Shown here: in pieces, positions 23,421 through 34,620 of the stretch
How positions within the stretch are numbered: the stretch's first letter is position 1
Layout: every line of letters starts with the position of its first letter
NCBI RefSeq assembly: GCF_029168945.1
Contig: NC_083608.1
Span: 21,036,136 to 21,100,135 of the forward strand
Direction: 5' to 3'
DNA: 64,000 nt
Source: Cannabis sativa
Lineage: Eukaryota; Streptophyta; Magnoliopsida; Rosales; Cannabaceae
Program-made: the position numbers and the translations under genes
Notes under the pieces: generated by a model
Databases searched by the model: none
Seen by the model: only the letters and a program-made list of their open reading frames with translations
What the model was told of the DNA's origin: nothing

Positions 23421-25712
23421 TATCCTAATTCCTCTTAGCTTATTCATTTCGAATCAGCTTAATGACATATCATTGGATGAATGGTTTATAAATCATATAA
23501 AGTCTTATTTTCTCTTAAGAAATTGGATGACGCATATGATTATATTCCCGGAATTCTATCCCAAAATGATATAAATCCTCAATCTTAGATATCTCCTACT
23601 TGTATAGGCAAATCATAGAGTTAGATTAGTAGTGGTGGTCCAAGAAAGAATGACTAATTATACAGTTACACTTTCACAAGTGTTTAATAACCATTTTCTT
23701 TCAATGGATTCAAACTGTATGAGTTTAGTATTCTGTGATCAGAATCCACTTGCACTATTCTAAGAACTCTTTGATGTAACTAAAGTAAGTCATCAAAAGA
23801 TACAACCACATATTTTATAAATCTAAGGCATTTGTATCTTGTTCATAGTGGTTTTGACAAGATCATTCTCTGCAAAGAGTTAATATGCCTATATCCACTG
23901 AAAGTAATTTCATCTCATTCGCAGATGGATGTACATTCAGGGGTGGATATGAGTTTTAGTTGTATTCTTAAAACGATCACTCTAGATTTTACCTTACGCA
24001 AAAGAAATTTGAAATGTTTGAAAAATTTCATGAATTTCTAGCAATGGTGAAGGTAAGTGGTTAAAGATCTTGCGAACTGATAGGGGTGGAGAAAAAGTTA
24101 GTAGATATGCAGTTCAAAGATCATTAATTTGATTTTGAATAATATCCAAACTTACCTCCCCAGAAATTCGAGTTGCATATTGATGATTAGTTACTAGTCG
24201 TTGCCTAAATCCTTCTATGGAAATAAAATTTCAGAATGATGCAATGGTTGTATACTTAATGTAAATCATTACTAGATTCATGGATGACCTAATCGAAATC
24301 TTAAGAAAAGCTAGAACTGCTAACCCTGGTTTGCATGTTTGTTAGCTATTCTAAGTGATTAGGGGTGGAGCATCCCATAGTCATTAGATAAGAAAGTGTT
24401 TGTTTAAACAAATACTGCTTTTCTAAGAAAATGACTAAGTCTGAAAATAAAGTAGCAAATAAAGGAGATATTTTTTTCTTGATTCCAAAAGTGTTCTATC
24501 ATCTTATTTTACAAGATGATCCCACTGCCTCTGTTGTCTTAACTCAACTGAAGAGGTCTATACCATTTAGTTTTCTTTGACATAGTTCACGGTACCTTGT
24601 TGTAGTGGGAGAGTTTCTAGGAACTCACCTTCTTATAACTTGGAAGACACTAGTGATTAAAATCCATTGTGAGTTTAAACAAGTAATGGATTGTCAAGAT
24701 AAGAAACTAAGAAGAAAGCCAAGAGAACTATGGTTTGATCCATTCACATGGAGTAACCTAAAGTTTTCTATTACAAGGACATGATAGGAAATTTTCATTC
24801 ATAAGTCTATTCAATGGACTTAACAAAACTTCCTGTTCCTAGTATTATAGGTTTGAGTTTATCTAAACCTATGGCTTGTGGTATACCTGGAAATTACTTA
24901 CTCTAATGCAAGCATGAGATGCTGATGCATTTTATTTCCAATGGAAATCTATAGAAGCTTCACAACTTCTTAGATATAGATTTTATTTATCTAAGGAAAA
25001 GTCTCAACTATTCCAGAGAAGATAAAGCCATGAAAGAATTTCTTAAATCAACAGTGAGAGGTCTCAGATATGCTTTAGTATGCCTTAGACCAGACACCTG
25101 CTGTTGGGTGGGAGTAATGAGTAGGTATCAGATTAATCCAGGAGAGGAACATTGGAAGACAATCAAGTAAATCGTAAGATTAAGAAGAGGAACTATATGT
25201 TAGTCAATAAGGGTGTTTGTTTGAAACTCTTAGACTACACCACATCAGATTTCAAGACTTGCCTTTGTGCTAGAAAGTCTGCTGATGAGATGGTGATTAC
25301 TTTGGGGGTGGAGTAGTGATTTTGGAGAAGTGTAAAAACCTATCTGAAATCACTTGGTCTACCAGAAAGAGACTGAATGTTAAAAGTTGCAGGAAAGATA
25401 CTTATTCAGTCTAAGGAAAGTTCTATACTTTTGTGGCACCGTTCCAACTTGCCTTAACTACTAGGGTTACTTCCTGAATAACCAAAGAGTAGTTTCCAAA
25501 AAGTATAGAATCCAGTATCCCAAGAGAGTAGACATATGGAGAGGAATTTCACATTATCAAGGATTTTGTGATTAAGGAAGAGTAATAGTGGAGAAGAGGT
25601 TGTGTTTAATTCAACCTGTCTGATCCTATTACGAGGAATTTACTACCATTACACTTGATTGGTATATCAAGGTGTTAATGATTATTTGAAATGCACTTTT
25701 TGTTTTATATTA
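23421..25712 (+). pseudogene. Element A pol remnant (copia integrase to RNase H)
   Basis: Recognisable fossils in order: a GAG-pre-integrase-like HLYLVHSGFDKI around 23828-23865; RGGYEF and FEKFHEFLAMVK of the integrase core (23940-24050); LKILRTDRGGE (24061-24093); RPDTC.WVGVMSRYQINPGEEHW (about 25080-25160) from the RT-RNase H junction; and a DFKTCL.ARKSADE stretch like the RNase H DRKSTSG region (about 25250-25290). Stops and indels break all frames. The RT palm with its YVDD is not visible and seems deleted. Confidence 0.75.
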
Positions 25713-25716
25713 GTGC

Positions 25717-25727
25717 AAGTGGGAGTT
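25717..25727 (+). other. Polypurine tract of A
   Basis: AAGTGGGAGTT directly precedes the 3' LTR, inside TTAGTGCAAGTGGGAGTT. Confidence 0.88.
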
Positions 25728-27638
25728 TGTTGGGTTTTATGCCCTAAATAAAACTCATTTCATATAATCAGATTTACTTATTAATAAAGATCAGAAATAA
25801 AATTTTATGTTGCATGGTTCACATGATTTATTTCATGATTATATGTATATAATGTATGAATTCTTTTTAAGTCCAGAACATATGAGTTGGTTAAAGATTA
25901 TAGTGTTGTCAGCACAGTGGAATATAATCTTAAATTATATGTTCAAAAGTTGATTCCCTGATTTGTCAGAACACTGGATTTAGACTGACATGGTATAATC
26001 AGCGATAGGTATTCTTACACCTTGGAAAAGTGTTATGTCCTTTCCAGGACATTGGCAAAGTTTACCAGTGTCGGATGTATGGAGTATACATCGGAAGGGA
26101 CCGATATTGAACTTTGATTAGATATGTTAAAATTTACCGTAATATCTATTCAATTCAACATCAACTGTTGATCCTAGATCACATGATCGAAATCCTGATA
26201 TGGTTAGGCTCAATCTCAAGTGTGTTATTCATGTTCTTTGATTTGTAAGTTAAGCCTACTTTTGGGTTAGGGTGATACTTACATTTTGGGAACACGGTAA
26301 TGCAATTGAGTGGGAGCGCTAACATAAATATGGAATCTATAGCTTCTATCTGGCAAATAGAAGTAAAGGATGATTTCCTTCGAGCTTAACCAAACGAAGA
26401 TAAATGGTGGAGATCTCATTTCACTTTGGTGAAATATCATTTATACAGGGTTAAGTGTTTTAAGGATAAAATACATTGTAGGGTGTTACGGTAATTTAAT
26501 CCCTGTACAGTGTAAATCATCTATATAGAGGATCATTGATCACATTAGGGTTATAACAATGGATAACTAATGACGTGTCTATATCGTGGAACATATAGAG
26601 CGTTTCTATATGACTGAGAGTGCAATTCCAAGTTCTAAGTGTGGATTCAATGAGGAATTAATAAGTTAGGGAATTTACTTGGTAAATTCGGTTCGACTTA
26701 TTGGAAGCTCGGTTATATAGACCCATGGTCCCCATACTAGTTGAGACCATACTGCTTGTAAGACTCAGTTAATTGATTTTAATTAATCAATTATAATTCT
26801 AAAAGTTAGACTATGTCTACTTTATGAATTCTCACAGTTTAAGGATGAAATCGTAAAGAAAAGGGTTTCTAGGTTTAATTATTAATTAAGAGACTTTGTA
26901 TGACTAATTAATAATTATTTTAAATGACAATATTATTTAATAATCTATTTTAGTTATTAAATAATTAGTTTTGGCATTTAAATGATTAGAATTGGAAAAA
27001 TGGAATTTTTGGAGAAATTGAAATAAAATTGAGGAAACTGCAAAATCCAAGTGAGGCCCATATCACCCTATGGCCGACACCTCTTTGTGTGTTTCCCAAT
27101 TATTATTTTCAATTTTAATTGCCATGTAATTGCTAATCAAAGCCTAGCAAAAATAGGAAAGTGGTTGATCACACTAAATAAGGCAGTTAATTGATTACAC
27201 AGTAATTAAGGAAACTGTTTTATTTGGAAAGTTGTGCTCTCCCTTCTCCCTATATAAAGCAACCTTTGTTCTCTTCTCTTATAAGCCATAAGCCACGAAA
27301 TTCAAGAGAGAAAAAGAGAGAAAAATTCGAAATCCTTGTGAGATGAGTAGTGCCCACACACATCAAGTGGTATCTCAATCATAGTATGTAAGACTATGGA
27401 ATTTCTGCATCAAAGAAGGAGAAAAGAAGATCCAGGTTCAGATATTGGTGATGCTCTGCTACAGAAAGGAATCAAGGGCTAGAGATCTGAACGGAAGGAG
27501 TCATATTATTCCGCTGCACCCACTGTAAGGTTTTCTAACTTTATATGTGTTTATTTTCATTGTTTTAGAATTCATATTAGGTTGTTAATCCAACATACGT
27601 GTTAGTAAATCTAGATCCTGGTAAAATAATTCCCAACA
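25728..27638 (+). mobile_element. Element A 3' LTR
   Basis: 1911 bp partner of 12725-14634 with about 15 differences. Its promoter-proximal motif is mutated (TGGCCGACACC near 27070, against TGGCCGGCACC in the 5' LTR), and its end reads ATTCCCAACA. Confidence 0.92.
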
Positions 27639-27643
27639 GTATC

Positions 27644-28180
27644 ACCCTGACCTAAAAGTAGGCTTAACTAACAAATCAAAGAAACGAATAGCCTTTCAAG
27701 ATTGAGACTAATCATAACAGGATTAAGAACATTTGATCTAGGATCAACTAGGCGATATTGACTTGAATAGATATTACGGTAAGTTTAATAAATCTAAGTC
27801 AAAGTTCAATATTGGTCCCTTCCGATGCATACTCCATGCATCCAACCTGAGCTTTACTTTAACCAATGCTCTGGAAAGAACATAGCATTTCTCCAAATGC
27901 AAGTAAACTCTGTTGTAGATTATCATATCAGTAAAACCCTATGTCTGATAAATCTAGGAAAATTTATTCACATAGTCATGTTTACTTTCCAATGTGTTGA
28001 CGGCACAATAAACAGGATCAAGTATGTGAAAAGGGTTTCAGATGAATTTATACATTATGTACATATAATCATGAAATAAATCATGTGAACCATGCAACAT
28101 TAAATGTTATTTCTGATCTATATTAATAAGTAAATCTGATTATATTAAAATGAGTTTTATTTAGGGCAGAAAACCCAACA
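27644..28180 (-). mobile_element. Element C 5' LTR, segment 3 of 3 and outer end
   Basis: 537 bp after the second GTATC, completing the C LTR and ending AAAACCCAACA. The next five bases, TGAGC, lie in gypsy element D and should be the right-hand copy of C's target duplication. Confidence 0.9.
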
Positions 28181-28867
28181 TGAGCAACATGTTGCAAAAG
28201 AGCAGACTGTAAACGATGCCGTCATGGTATCGAACCCTCCTACTAGTGGTATTGTCAGTAAGGGGACCGACAGTGGCAACCCTGATCACAAACGGTAGGC
28301 TGAGGCTTCCGGAGCATCAGGGGGTAACAGAAAGTTTTGGGGAAACAGAGGTGGCCGCAGGGCCGTGGGCCCTCATTCCGATCATATCCCGAGTGCCCAA
28401 AATGCAAGAAACACCATCCAGGTGAGTGTCGGGCCAAGACATGTTTCCAGTGTGGCATGGCAGGCCACTTTATCAGAGATTGTGCCCAGGCCAAGAAAGA
28501 GGAGCCTAAGAATAATACTGCTCAGAACCCGGGGCGACTTTTCACTATAACTCAGGCTGACGGTGATGCTAGTCCGTCAGTTGTGACAGGTCAGTTGCAT
28601 ATTAATGGTTGTTTATATACTGTGTTATTTGATTCGGGAGCTACTCATTCATATGTATCGAGTAGAGTGATAGAAAGTTTTCATAAGCCATGTGATATTT
28701 ATGCTTCAGGGTTTGGAACCCTGTTACCCTCGGGAGACCTGATAGTGTCCACAAGGTGGATTCGGTCCTTGTCTTTTTGGATTGACGGTTGTGAGTTGAC
28801 CGCCAATCTAATTGAGTTACAATTATCTGATTTTGACATAATCCTGGGAATGGATTTTTTTGTCTAA
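28181..28867 (+). pseudogene. Element D gag end and aspartic protease (broken)
   Basis: C interrupts D here, so only the gag C-terminus remains. The 28337-28867 frame has paired zinc knuckles (CPKCKKHHPGEC, then CFQCGMAGHFIRDC) followed by the protease active site FDSGATHSY and the flap-end ILGMDF of Ty3/gypsy chromoviruses. Breaks: an in-frame TAG upstream (28290-28292, apparently CAG to TAG), a frameshift in the GGCCGCAGG region near 28350, and one extra T in a T run at about 28855-28860. The last moves the frame exactly where family members read GMD(W/F)LSKYG. Confidence 0.85.
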
Positions 28868-31800
28868 ATATGGAGTGATAATTGACTGCAAGTGGAAGAT
28901 GATAGTATTTGAGCCCGATAGTGTTAAACCAGCAGTGTTTGTGGGTAAGGTTCACGGGGCACGCATACCGAGAATATCACTGTTGAAAGCTAAGTACTTG
29001 ATGGGTAGAGGTTGTCTGGGGTTCATAGTCACTGCAGTGGATACCAGCCAACCTGTGACATCAAGGCCTGAGAATACGAGATTGGTATGCGAGTTCCTTG
29101 ATGTCTTTCTGGAAGACTTGCCAGGATTGCCACCTACCCAGGAAATTGAATTTGTTATTGAATTGGTTCCGGGAGTGGATCCTGTATCTAAGGCACCGTA
29201 CCGAATGGCTCCAGCTGAGTTGAAGGAATTGAAGATACAATTGCAAGAGTTATTGAATCTGGGATTCACCAGACCGAGCTACTCACCTTGGGGTGCTCCG
29301 GTTTTGTTTGTGAAGAAGAAAAATGGAACCCTGGGAATGTGCATTGATTACCGGGAGTTGAACAAGCTTATCATTAAGAACAAGTATCCTTTACCTCGAA
29401 TTGATGATCTGTTTGATCAACTGAAGGGGAAGACGGTCTTTTCCAAGATCGATCTTCGCTCAGGCTATCATCAGCTGAGAATTCGAGAGGAAGATATCCC
29501 AAAAACTGCGTTCCGTACTCGGTATGGACACTATGAATTTCTTGTGATGTCTTTTGGACTCACTAATGCCCCGGCAGCATTCATGGATTTAATGAATCGG
29601 GTGTTTAAAGACTACCTGGATAGGTGTGTGATTGTGTTTATTGATGATATTTTGGTGTACTCAGAGTCAGAAGAAGAGCATGAGTTGCATCTCAGAGCGG
29701 TTTTGCAAAGGTTACGGGATCACAAGCTCTATGCTAAATTCAAAAAGTGTGAATTCTGGTTATCTCGTGTCTCATTTTTGGGGCACATAGTGGATAAAGA
29801 TGGGATCATCGTAGATCCGGCCAAAATTGAAGCTGTTCGGGATTGGCCAACACCGAAATCAGCTACTGAGGTCAGAAGTTTTCTGGGTTTAGCTGGTTAT
29901 TATCGTCGATTCGTTGAGGGTTTTTCAAAGATTGTTGTACCCTTAACAGAGTTGACTCAAAAGAACCAGAAGTTCGTTTGGACTGATCGGTGTGAGAAAA
30001 GTTTCTTGGAGTTAAAGAAACGCTTGATTACCGCTCCTGTACTAACTCTTCCTTCAGGTAAGGAAAAGTTTGTGGTTTATTGTGATGCTTCGAGACAGGG
30101 TCTCGGCTGTGTGCTTATGCAGGCTGGAAAGGTAATAGTTTATGCTTCTCGGCAGTTAAAGGAGTACGAGCAGAGGTACCCTACTCACGATTTAGAACTC
30201 GCAGCTGTGGTATTTGTGCTAAAGATTTGGCGGCATTACCTTTATGGCGAGAAATGTGAGATATACACTGATCGCAAGAGTGAAATATTTTATTACCCAG
30301 AAGGATTTGAATATGAGGCAGAGGCGTTGGCTAGAGTTGGTGAAGGATTATGATTGTGAGATCCTCTATCACCCTGGTAAGGCCAACGTGGTTGCTGACG
30401 CCTTGAGTAGAAATGGTCAGAGTCAGTTGAATACTATGAAGCAAATCTCTCAACAGCTAGCAAATGAAATGACTCGAGCTAAGATTGAGTTGGTTGTGGG
30501 GCAATTGGCTAATATTACTCTGCAATCCACTCTTTTAGAGCGAATTAAAGAAGCACAAGTGCAAGATTCAGAATTAGTAAAAACCTGAGCTAGGGTTTCG
30601 GCTGGGAAGGCTAGTGATTTCTCAGTAGATGAAATGGGAATGTTGAGATTTGGGAATCGAGTTTGTGTGCCCATGGATGAGAGTATCAAGAAAGAGATTA
30701 TGAATGAGTCTCATACGACTCCTTATTCAGTTCATCCAGGGTCAACGAAGATGTATCAAGACCTGAAGGCCATGTTCTGGTGGCCAGGCATGAAGAATGA
30801 TATTGCGGAGTATGTTGCAAAGTGCCTTACGTGTCAACAAGTGAAAGCTGAACATCAGAGGCCTGCAGGGTTGCTGCAGCCATTGAATATACCAGAGTGG
30901 AAATGGGAAGATATTGCTATGGACTTCGTGGTAGGTTTGCCTAGAACCACGGGACAGTTTGACTCTGTGTGGGTCATAGTGGAAAGGTTTACAAAGTGAG
31001 CGCACTTCCTACCTGTTTGGACAAATTTCTCCATTGACCAGTATGCTGAGTTATATGTTAGAGAAATTGTTCGTCTTCATGGTGTCCCAAAGTCCATTGT
31101 TTTGAATAGAGATCCAAAGTTTACATCAAGATTCTAGGAGAGTCTGCATCGAGCTATGGGTACTCAGTTAAAGTTCAGCACGACATTTCATCCTCAGACG
31201 GATGGGCAATTCGAGAGGACGATTCAGATTTTAGAGGACATGCTACGGGCATGTGTGCTTGACTTTGAGGGATCATGGGTAAAGTACCTTCCCTTGATTG
31301 AGTTCTCTTATAACAACAACTATCAGGCAACAATCGGGATGGGCCCATATGAGCTTTTATATGGGAGAAAGTGTAGATCGCCCATTCACTGGGATGAAGT
31401 GGGTGAAAGAAAGTTCTTGGGTCCCGAGGCCGTTCAAAGAACAAGTGAGGCAGTTAACAAGATTAGAGCGCGAATGCTCGCGGCTCAGAGTAGGCAGAAG
31501 AGTTATGCTGATCCAAAGCGTCGAGATATTGATTTTCAGGTCGGGGACATGGTATTTCTCCGAATATCTCCGATGAAAGGCATTAAACGCTTTGGGAAGA
31601 AGGGAAAGCTTAGCCCGAGGTTCATTGGACCTTTTGAAATCCTTGAGAGGATAGGGCAAGTAGCGTACAGGTTGGCTATGCCCCCAGCGCTGGCAGCTGT
31701 ACATGATGTGTTTCATGTTTCAATGCTTCGGAAGTATGTCTCAGACTCGTCCCTTGTTCTGAGTTATGAAGCATTGGAACTTCAGCCAGACTTGTCATAC

Positions 31801-31959
31801 GAGGAACAACCAGTGCAAATACTTGATAGAAGAGAGAAAGTCTTGAGAAGCAAGACAGTGGCACTGGTAAAAGTACTGTGGAGAAACAGTAAAGTGGAAG
31901 AGGCAACCTGGGAACTCGAGACGGATATGCAACAGAAATATCCGGAGTTATTCAGGTAA
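28860..31959 (+). pseudogene. Element D pol: RT, RNase H, integrase, chromodomain (broken)
   Basis: Ty3/gypsy pol of chromovirus type, probably Tekay/Del clade. In order: RT with FIDDILVYS (about 29635-29660); RNase H starting at [14 protein letters not shown] (about 30073); the HHCC zinc finger (HPG...CLTCQQVK, 30733-30845); the integrase core; and a C-terminal chromodomain-like segment (about 31780-31955, VLRSKTVALVKVLWRN..EEATWE). Breaks: a 2-bp loss near 30275-30285 after IYTDRKS, then in-frame TGA (30586), TGA (30997) and TAG (31135). The second integrase catalytic Asp is Asn (NRDPKFTS, about 31108). The element cannot encode active enzymes. Confidence 0.92.
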
Positions 31960-31977
31960 ATTTTGGGACGAAATTTC

Positions 31978-31994
31978 TATAAGGAGGGGGTAAT
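31978..31994 (+). other. Polypurine tract of D
   Basis: AAGGAGGGGG at 31981-31990 followed by TAAT and the LTR, the usual chromovirus arrangement. Confidence 0.88.
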
Positions 31995-34405
31995 TGTAAT
32001 ACCCTAGAATTAGGAAATGGATTAGCAAAACCCTAATTATTAATTATGAATAAATGAGGAATTATATTATTATATAGTTCAATTTATGTGAATTAATATG
32101 ATTTATAACATGGTAAGACCCCGTTGGTGAGCCAGGGGCATTTTAGTAATTATGACCCGAGAAGGGTAAAATGATGAAATTAATTTAATTACGTGCTTAA
32201 TGGAACTATATTATTATATAGTATGCCTATGTTGTCTTTTCAGGTGTGTTCTGACAGGTTAGCGCGGTATAGTCACAACCGGGTATTTCGGGCCGAACCG
32301 GGTTCGGGCCCGAAATGCAAATGGGATTTATTTAGTTGGCATTTTATTTGTTAAGTGATAATCTGAAATTTATTTGGAATTATTTGGGTATGAAATGACA
32401 ATATTGCCCATGTGAGTGTATATGCATGTTTTATAGCCCTAGGGGCAAAATGGTCTTTTGACCTTTATTTTCTACAATTAATAAAAGATGGAATGTTGAG
32501 GAAAATGAATAGAAAATTCTGGTTTCTCCTCCCTCATAACCGACCCCTCTCTCCCTCTCTAACCCTCTCTTGAATTTTCATCTTGAATTGGTGTGGAATT
32601 GTTTAAATTGAGCTTGGAATCTTGGTGTATTTGTGCTTAATCCTAGCTTGAGACTTGAGGTAATCTTTATAGCTGAGATTTTAGTTGTATCTACTGACTT
32701 TTGACTATTAGAAATGCATGAAATAGGTTGTTGATGATGTTGTGTTGCATGTTGATGTTCTTTAGTTGGCATGAGCATGTTTTTACATGAATCTTGTGGT
32801 TTTTGTGTGGGATTGTGTTTGGATGAGCTTTGGATGAATTTTAGGGTGATCTCCATGTTTAATTTTAGCTGTAGGTATTGTTTGATTGCTGTGAATTATA
32901 GTTTGGAGCTAGTTTTTGAGCTCTAGCTTTTGAGCATGAGATTGAGGTATATGTGATTATTGTGCAATCTGAAATTATGGGGTTTATTGTTGGATTTTGA
33001 TGCACAAATATGTGTTTTAGACCCTATAATATTTGCTAGCTGCTGTAAGTGGTAAATTGAGAAGTTGGTTGTGAAAAGCAAGCTTGAGTTCATGGAACTC
33101 AAGCTTGGAGCTTTAATGACACTTTTTGATTCTTAGTGAAATTATTGTGTTTAAGTTGTGGAATATGTTTATTATGTCATATAATGATGCTCTGGAAAGT
33201 TTGGTAGTGTTTGGGGAAGATTTAAGTAAGTTTTGGAGGATCAAAGATTGAAAATTTTCGTGTTCTCTGCCCAGACAACCGGAATTCCGGTTGGTTCAGG
33301 GCTGCTCCAACCGGAATTCCGTTTGGAGTACATCGAGAAATGCTGAATTTTGTTTTGGCCATAACTTTTGACTCGGGACTCCGTTTTAGGAGTTCTTTAT
33401 ATCGTTGGAAATCTCGTTTCGAGCTCTATCTGATTATATGTATTTTAAATGCCATGAATATATTTTATGAATGTGAAATCAGGGATTAATCCTATTTGTG
33501 AAAATTCTGGATTGTGTGACTAGGATTACCGGCGCCTGGTCAGGAGCACCCGGGGATTTGGAATCTCTGCCTTTACGGGACAACAGGTAAGACAGTAGTT
33601 AGCACGTAGAGTCTTTGCGGTGGGCTTATATTGAAATTGATATATGTTAGTAATTGTAACCGGGATTAGGGTTATTACCCTAATATGAGCGGTTAATAGC
33701 CTAGGGTTATTACCCTAGTGATATCAGTTGAATAGATGCTATGACATGATAAGTGTATGATTATATTGAAATTTAAGGATTATGCGATCAAGGCATAATT
33801 AGGTTGGACTCGGTAATCAAAACCGAGAAGAACCATTCTAAGGCCTTATTGTAAATAGACGTGTGAGAGCAACACGTAGGTTTACGCCACGTAAACATAA
33901 ATAGGCATGTGAGCGCAACATGAAGGTCTGTGTCACACAGACAGATTAGAATGGCATTGTTGTTTATTTTATATGATGAGCATATTATTGATATGTTTTA
34001 TACTGTCTTGCTGGGCTTGGCTCACGGGTGCTCTACTGTGCAGGAAAGGGTAAGACTATTGCTGATCAGCCATGAGTGCAGGAGCTGGGCGAAGAATGTA
34101 CATGTCCGAGCCATATCAGACCAAGCGGGTTGGGGTCTACCAGTGTTGTATTTTTTGAGACTCTGTTTTGCCGCTTAGGCCGGCTGAAAAAAAAAAGGGG
34201 ACTTGTAATAATATTTTGTAAATGTTTTTGGGATCCCAACTTCTGTAACTTTTAGATTGTAAAGTTTCAATTATTACAAGTTTCATTTTAATTCCATTCA
34301 TAATTAAAGTTTAATTTCCGCGCTAATCTTATTAGTAATCCTAATTATGGGATTAGGATTTCGTAAGTATCTTGGGTAGCGTGCCTAATTATTTAGGGCG
34401 TTACA
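31995..34405 (+). mobile_element. Element D 3' LTR
   Basis: 2411 bp with inverted ends TGTAA...TTACA. A CT-rich block (CCTCTCTCCCTCTCTAACC, about 32540-32562) suggests a transcription start region. Two near-palindromes on AACCGGAATTCCGG lie at about 33278-33325. A dense set of hairpins with matched loops occupies 33665-33942, and a 12-bp inverted repeat (34201-34212 with 34270-34281) lies near the 3' end. The small frame at 33930-34178 is not a convincing gene. The next five bases (CTACT) should be D's target duplication. Confidence 0.88.
33665..33942 (+). repeat. Eight hairpins in four loop-matched pairs
   Basis: 33665-33684 (stem ATTAGGGT) and 33701-33718 (stem CTAGGGT) share loop TATT. 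33779-33799 (stem ATTATGC, loop GATCAAG) and 33809-33827 (stem CTCGGT, loop AATCAAA) share ATCAA. 33859-33877 (stem ACGTGT, loop GAGAGCA) and 33906-33922 (stem CATGT, loop GAGCGCA) match. 33880-33896 (stem GTTTACG, loop CCA) and 33926-33942 (stem GTCTGTG, loop TCA) match. Confidence 0.75.
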
Positions 34406-34620
34406 CTACTATTTTCATCCCTCTTGGTTTTAAATATCCATTTACAATCAATTAGTTTTACACCTTCTGGTACTAGGACAACTTCCCAAACCTTATTGTC
34501 TTGCATAGACTTATTCTCTTCATTTATTGCATCATTCTACTTTTGAGAGTTTGAACTTTTCATAGCCTAATGAAAGTTTATTGGATCATCTTCCATCATT
34601 CTAATTTCATCATCATGTTC
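34406..34620 (-). pseudogene. Fragment H1: decayed copia RT start
   Basis: On the minus strand it reads, with stops, the start of a copia RT: EEDP-like acidic lead-in, then MKSSNSQK, MQDNKVWEVV, PEGVKLIDCKWIFKTKRD. This is the oldest layer in the window. D, S and F are all inserted in it. The reading continues directly into 36547-36599 across the solo LTR. Confidence 0.8.
34616..34620. repeat. Target-site duplication of S (TGTTC)
   Basis: TGTTC precedes the solo LTR and recurs at 36542-36546. Confidence 0.92.

Larger units (their letters stand above)
12725..27638 (+). mobile_element. Element A: LTR retrotransposon, Ty1/copia, decayed pol, nested in C; contains G1
   Basis: Plus-oriented element with LTRs 12725-14634 and 25728-27638, 5-bp duplication GTATC, a primer-binding site at 14637-14654 and a polypurine tract at 25717-25727. 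Once the G1 insertion is removed, the interior is about 6 kb. Its LTR type differs from B/C/F in the first third but is shared with the solo LTR S, so at least two LTR subfamilies are present. I count about 15 LTR differences by eye (below 1%). The pol is a fossil, so A was mobilised in trans. Confidence 0.93.

Noticed and set aside
28255..31906. Minus-strand ORFs across D's pol
   Set aside because: Antisense shadows of the plus-strand chromovirus pol, which shows all expected domain motifs.
33930..34178. 82-codon ORF in the D LTR as a host gene
   Set aside because: Lies wholly within the LTR, overlaps the hairpin block and has no recognisable domain.
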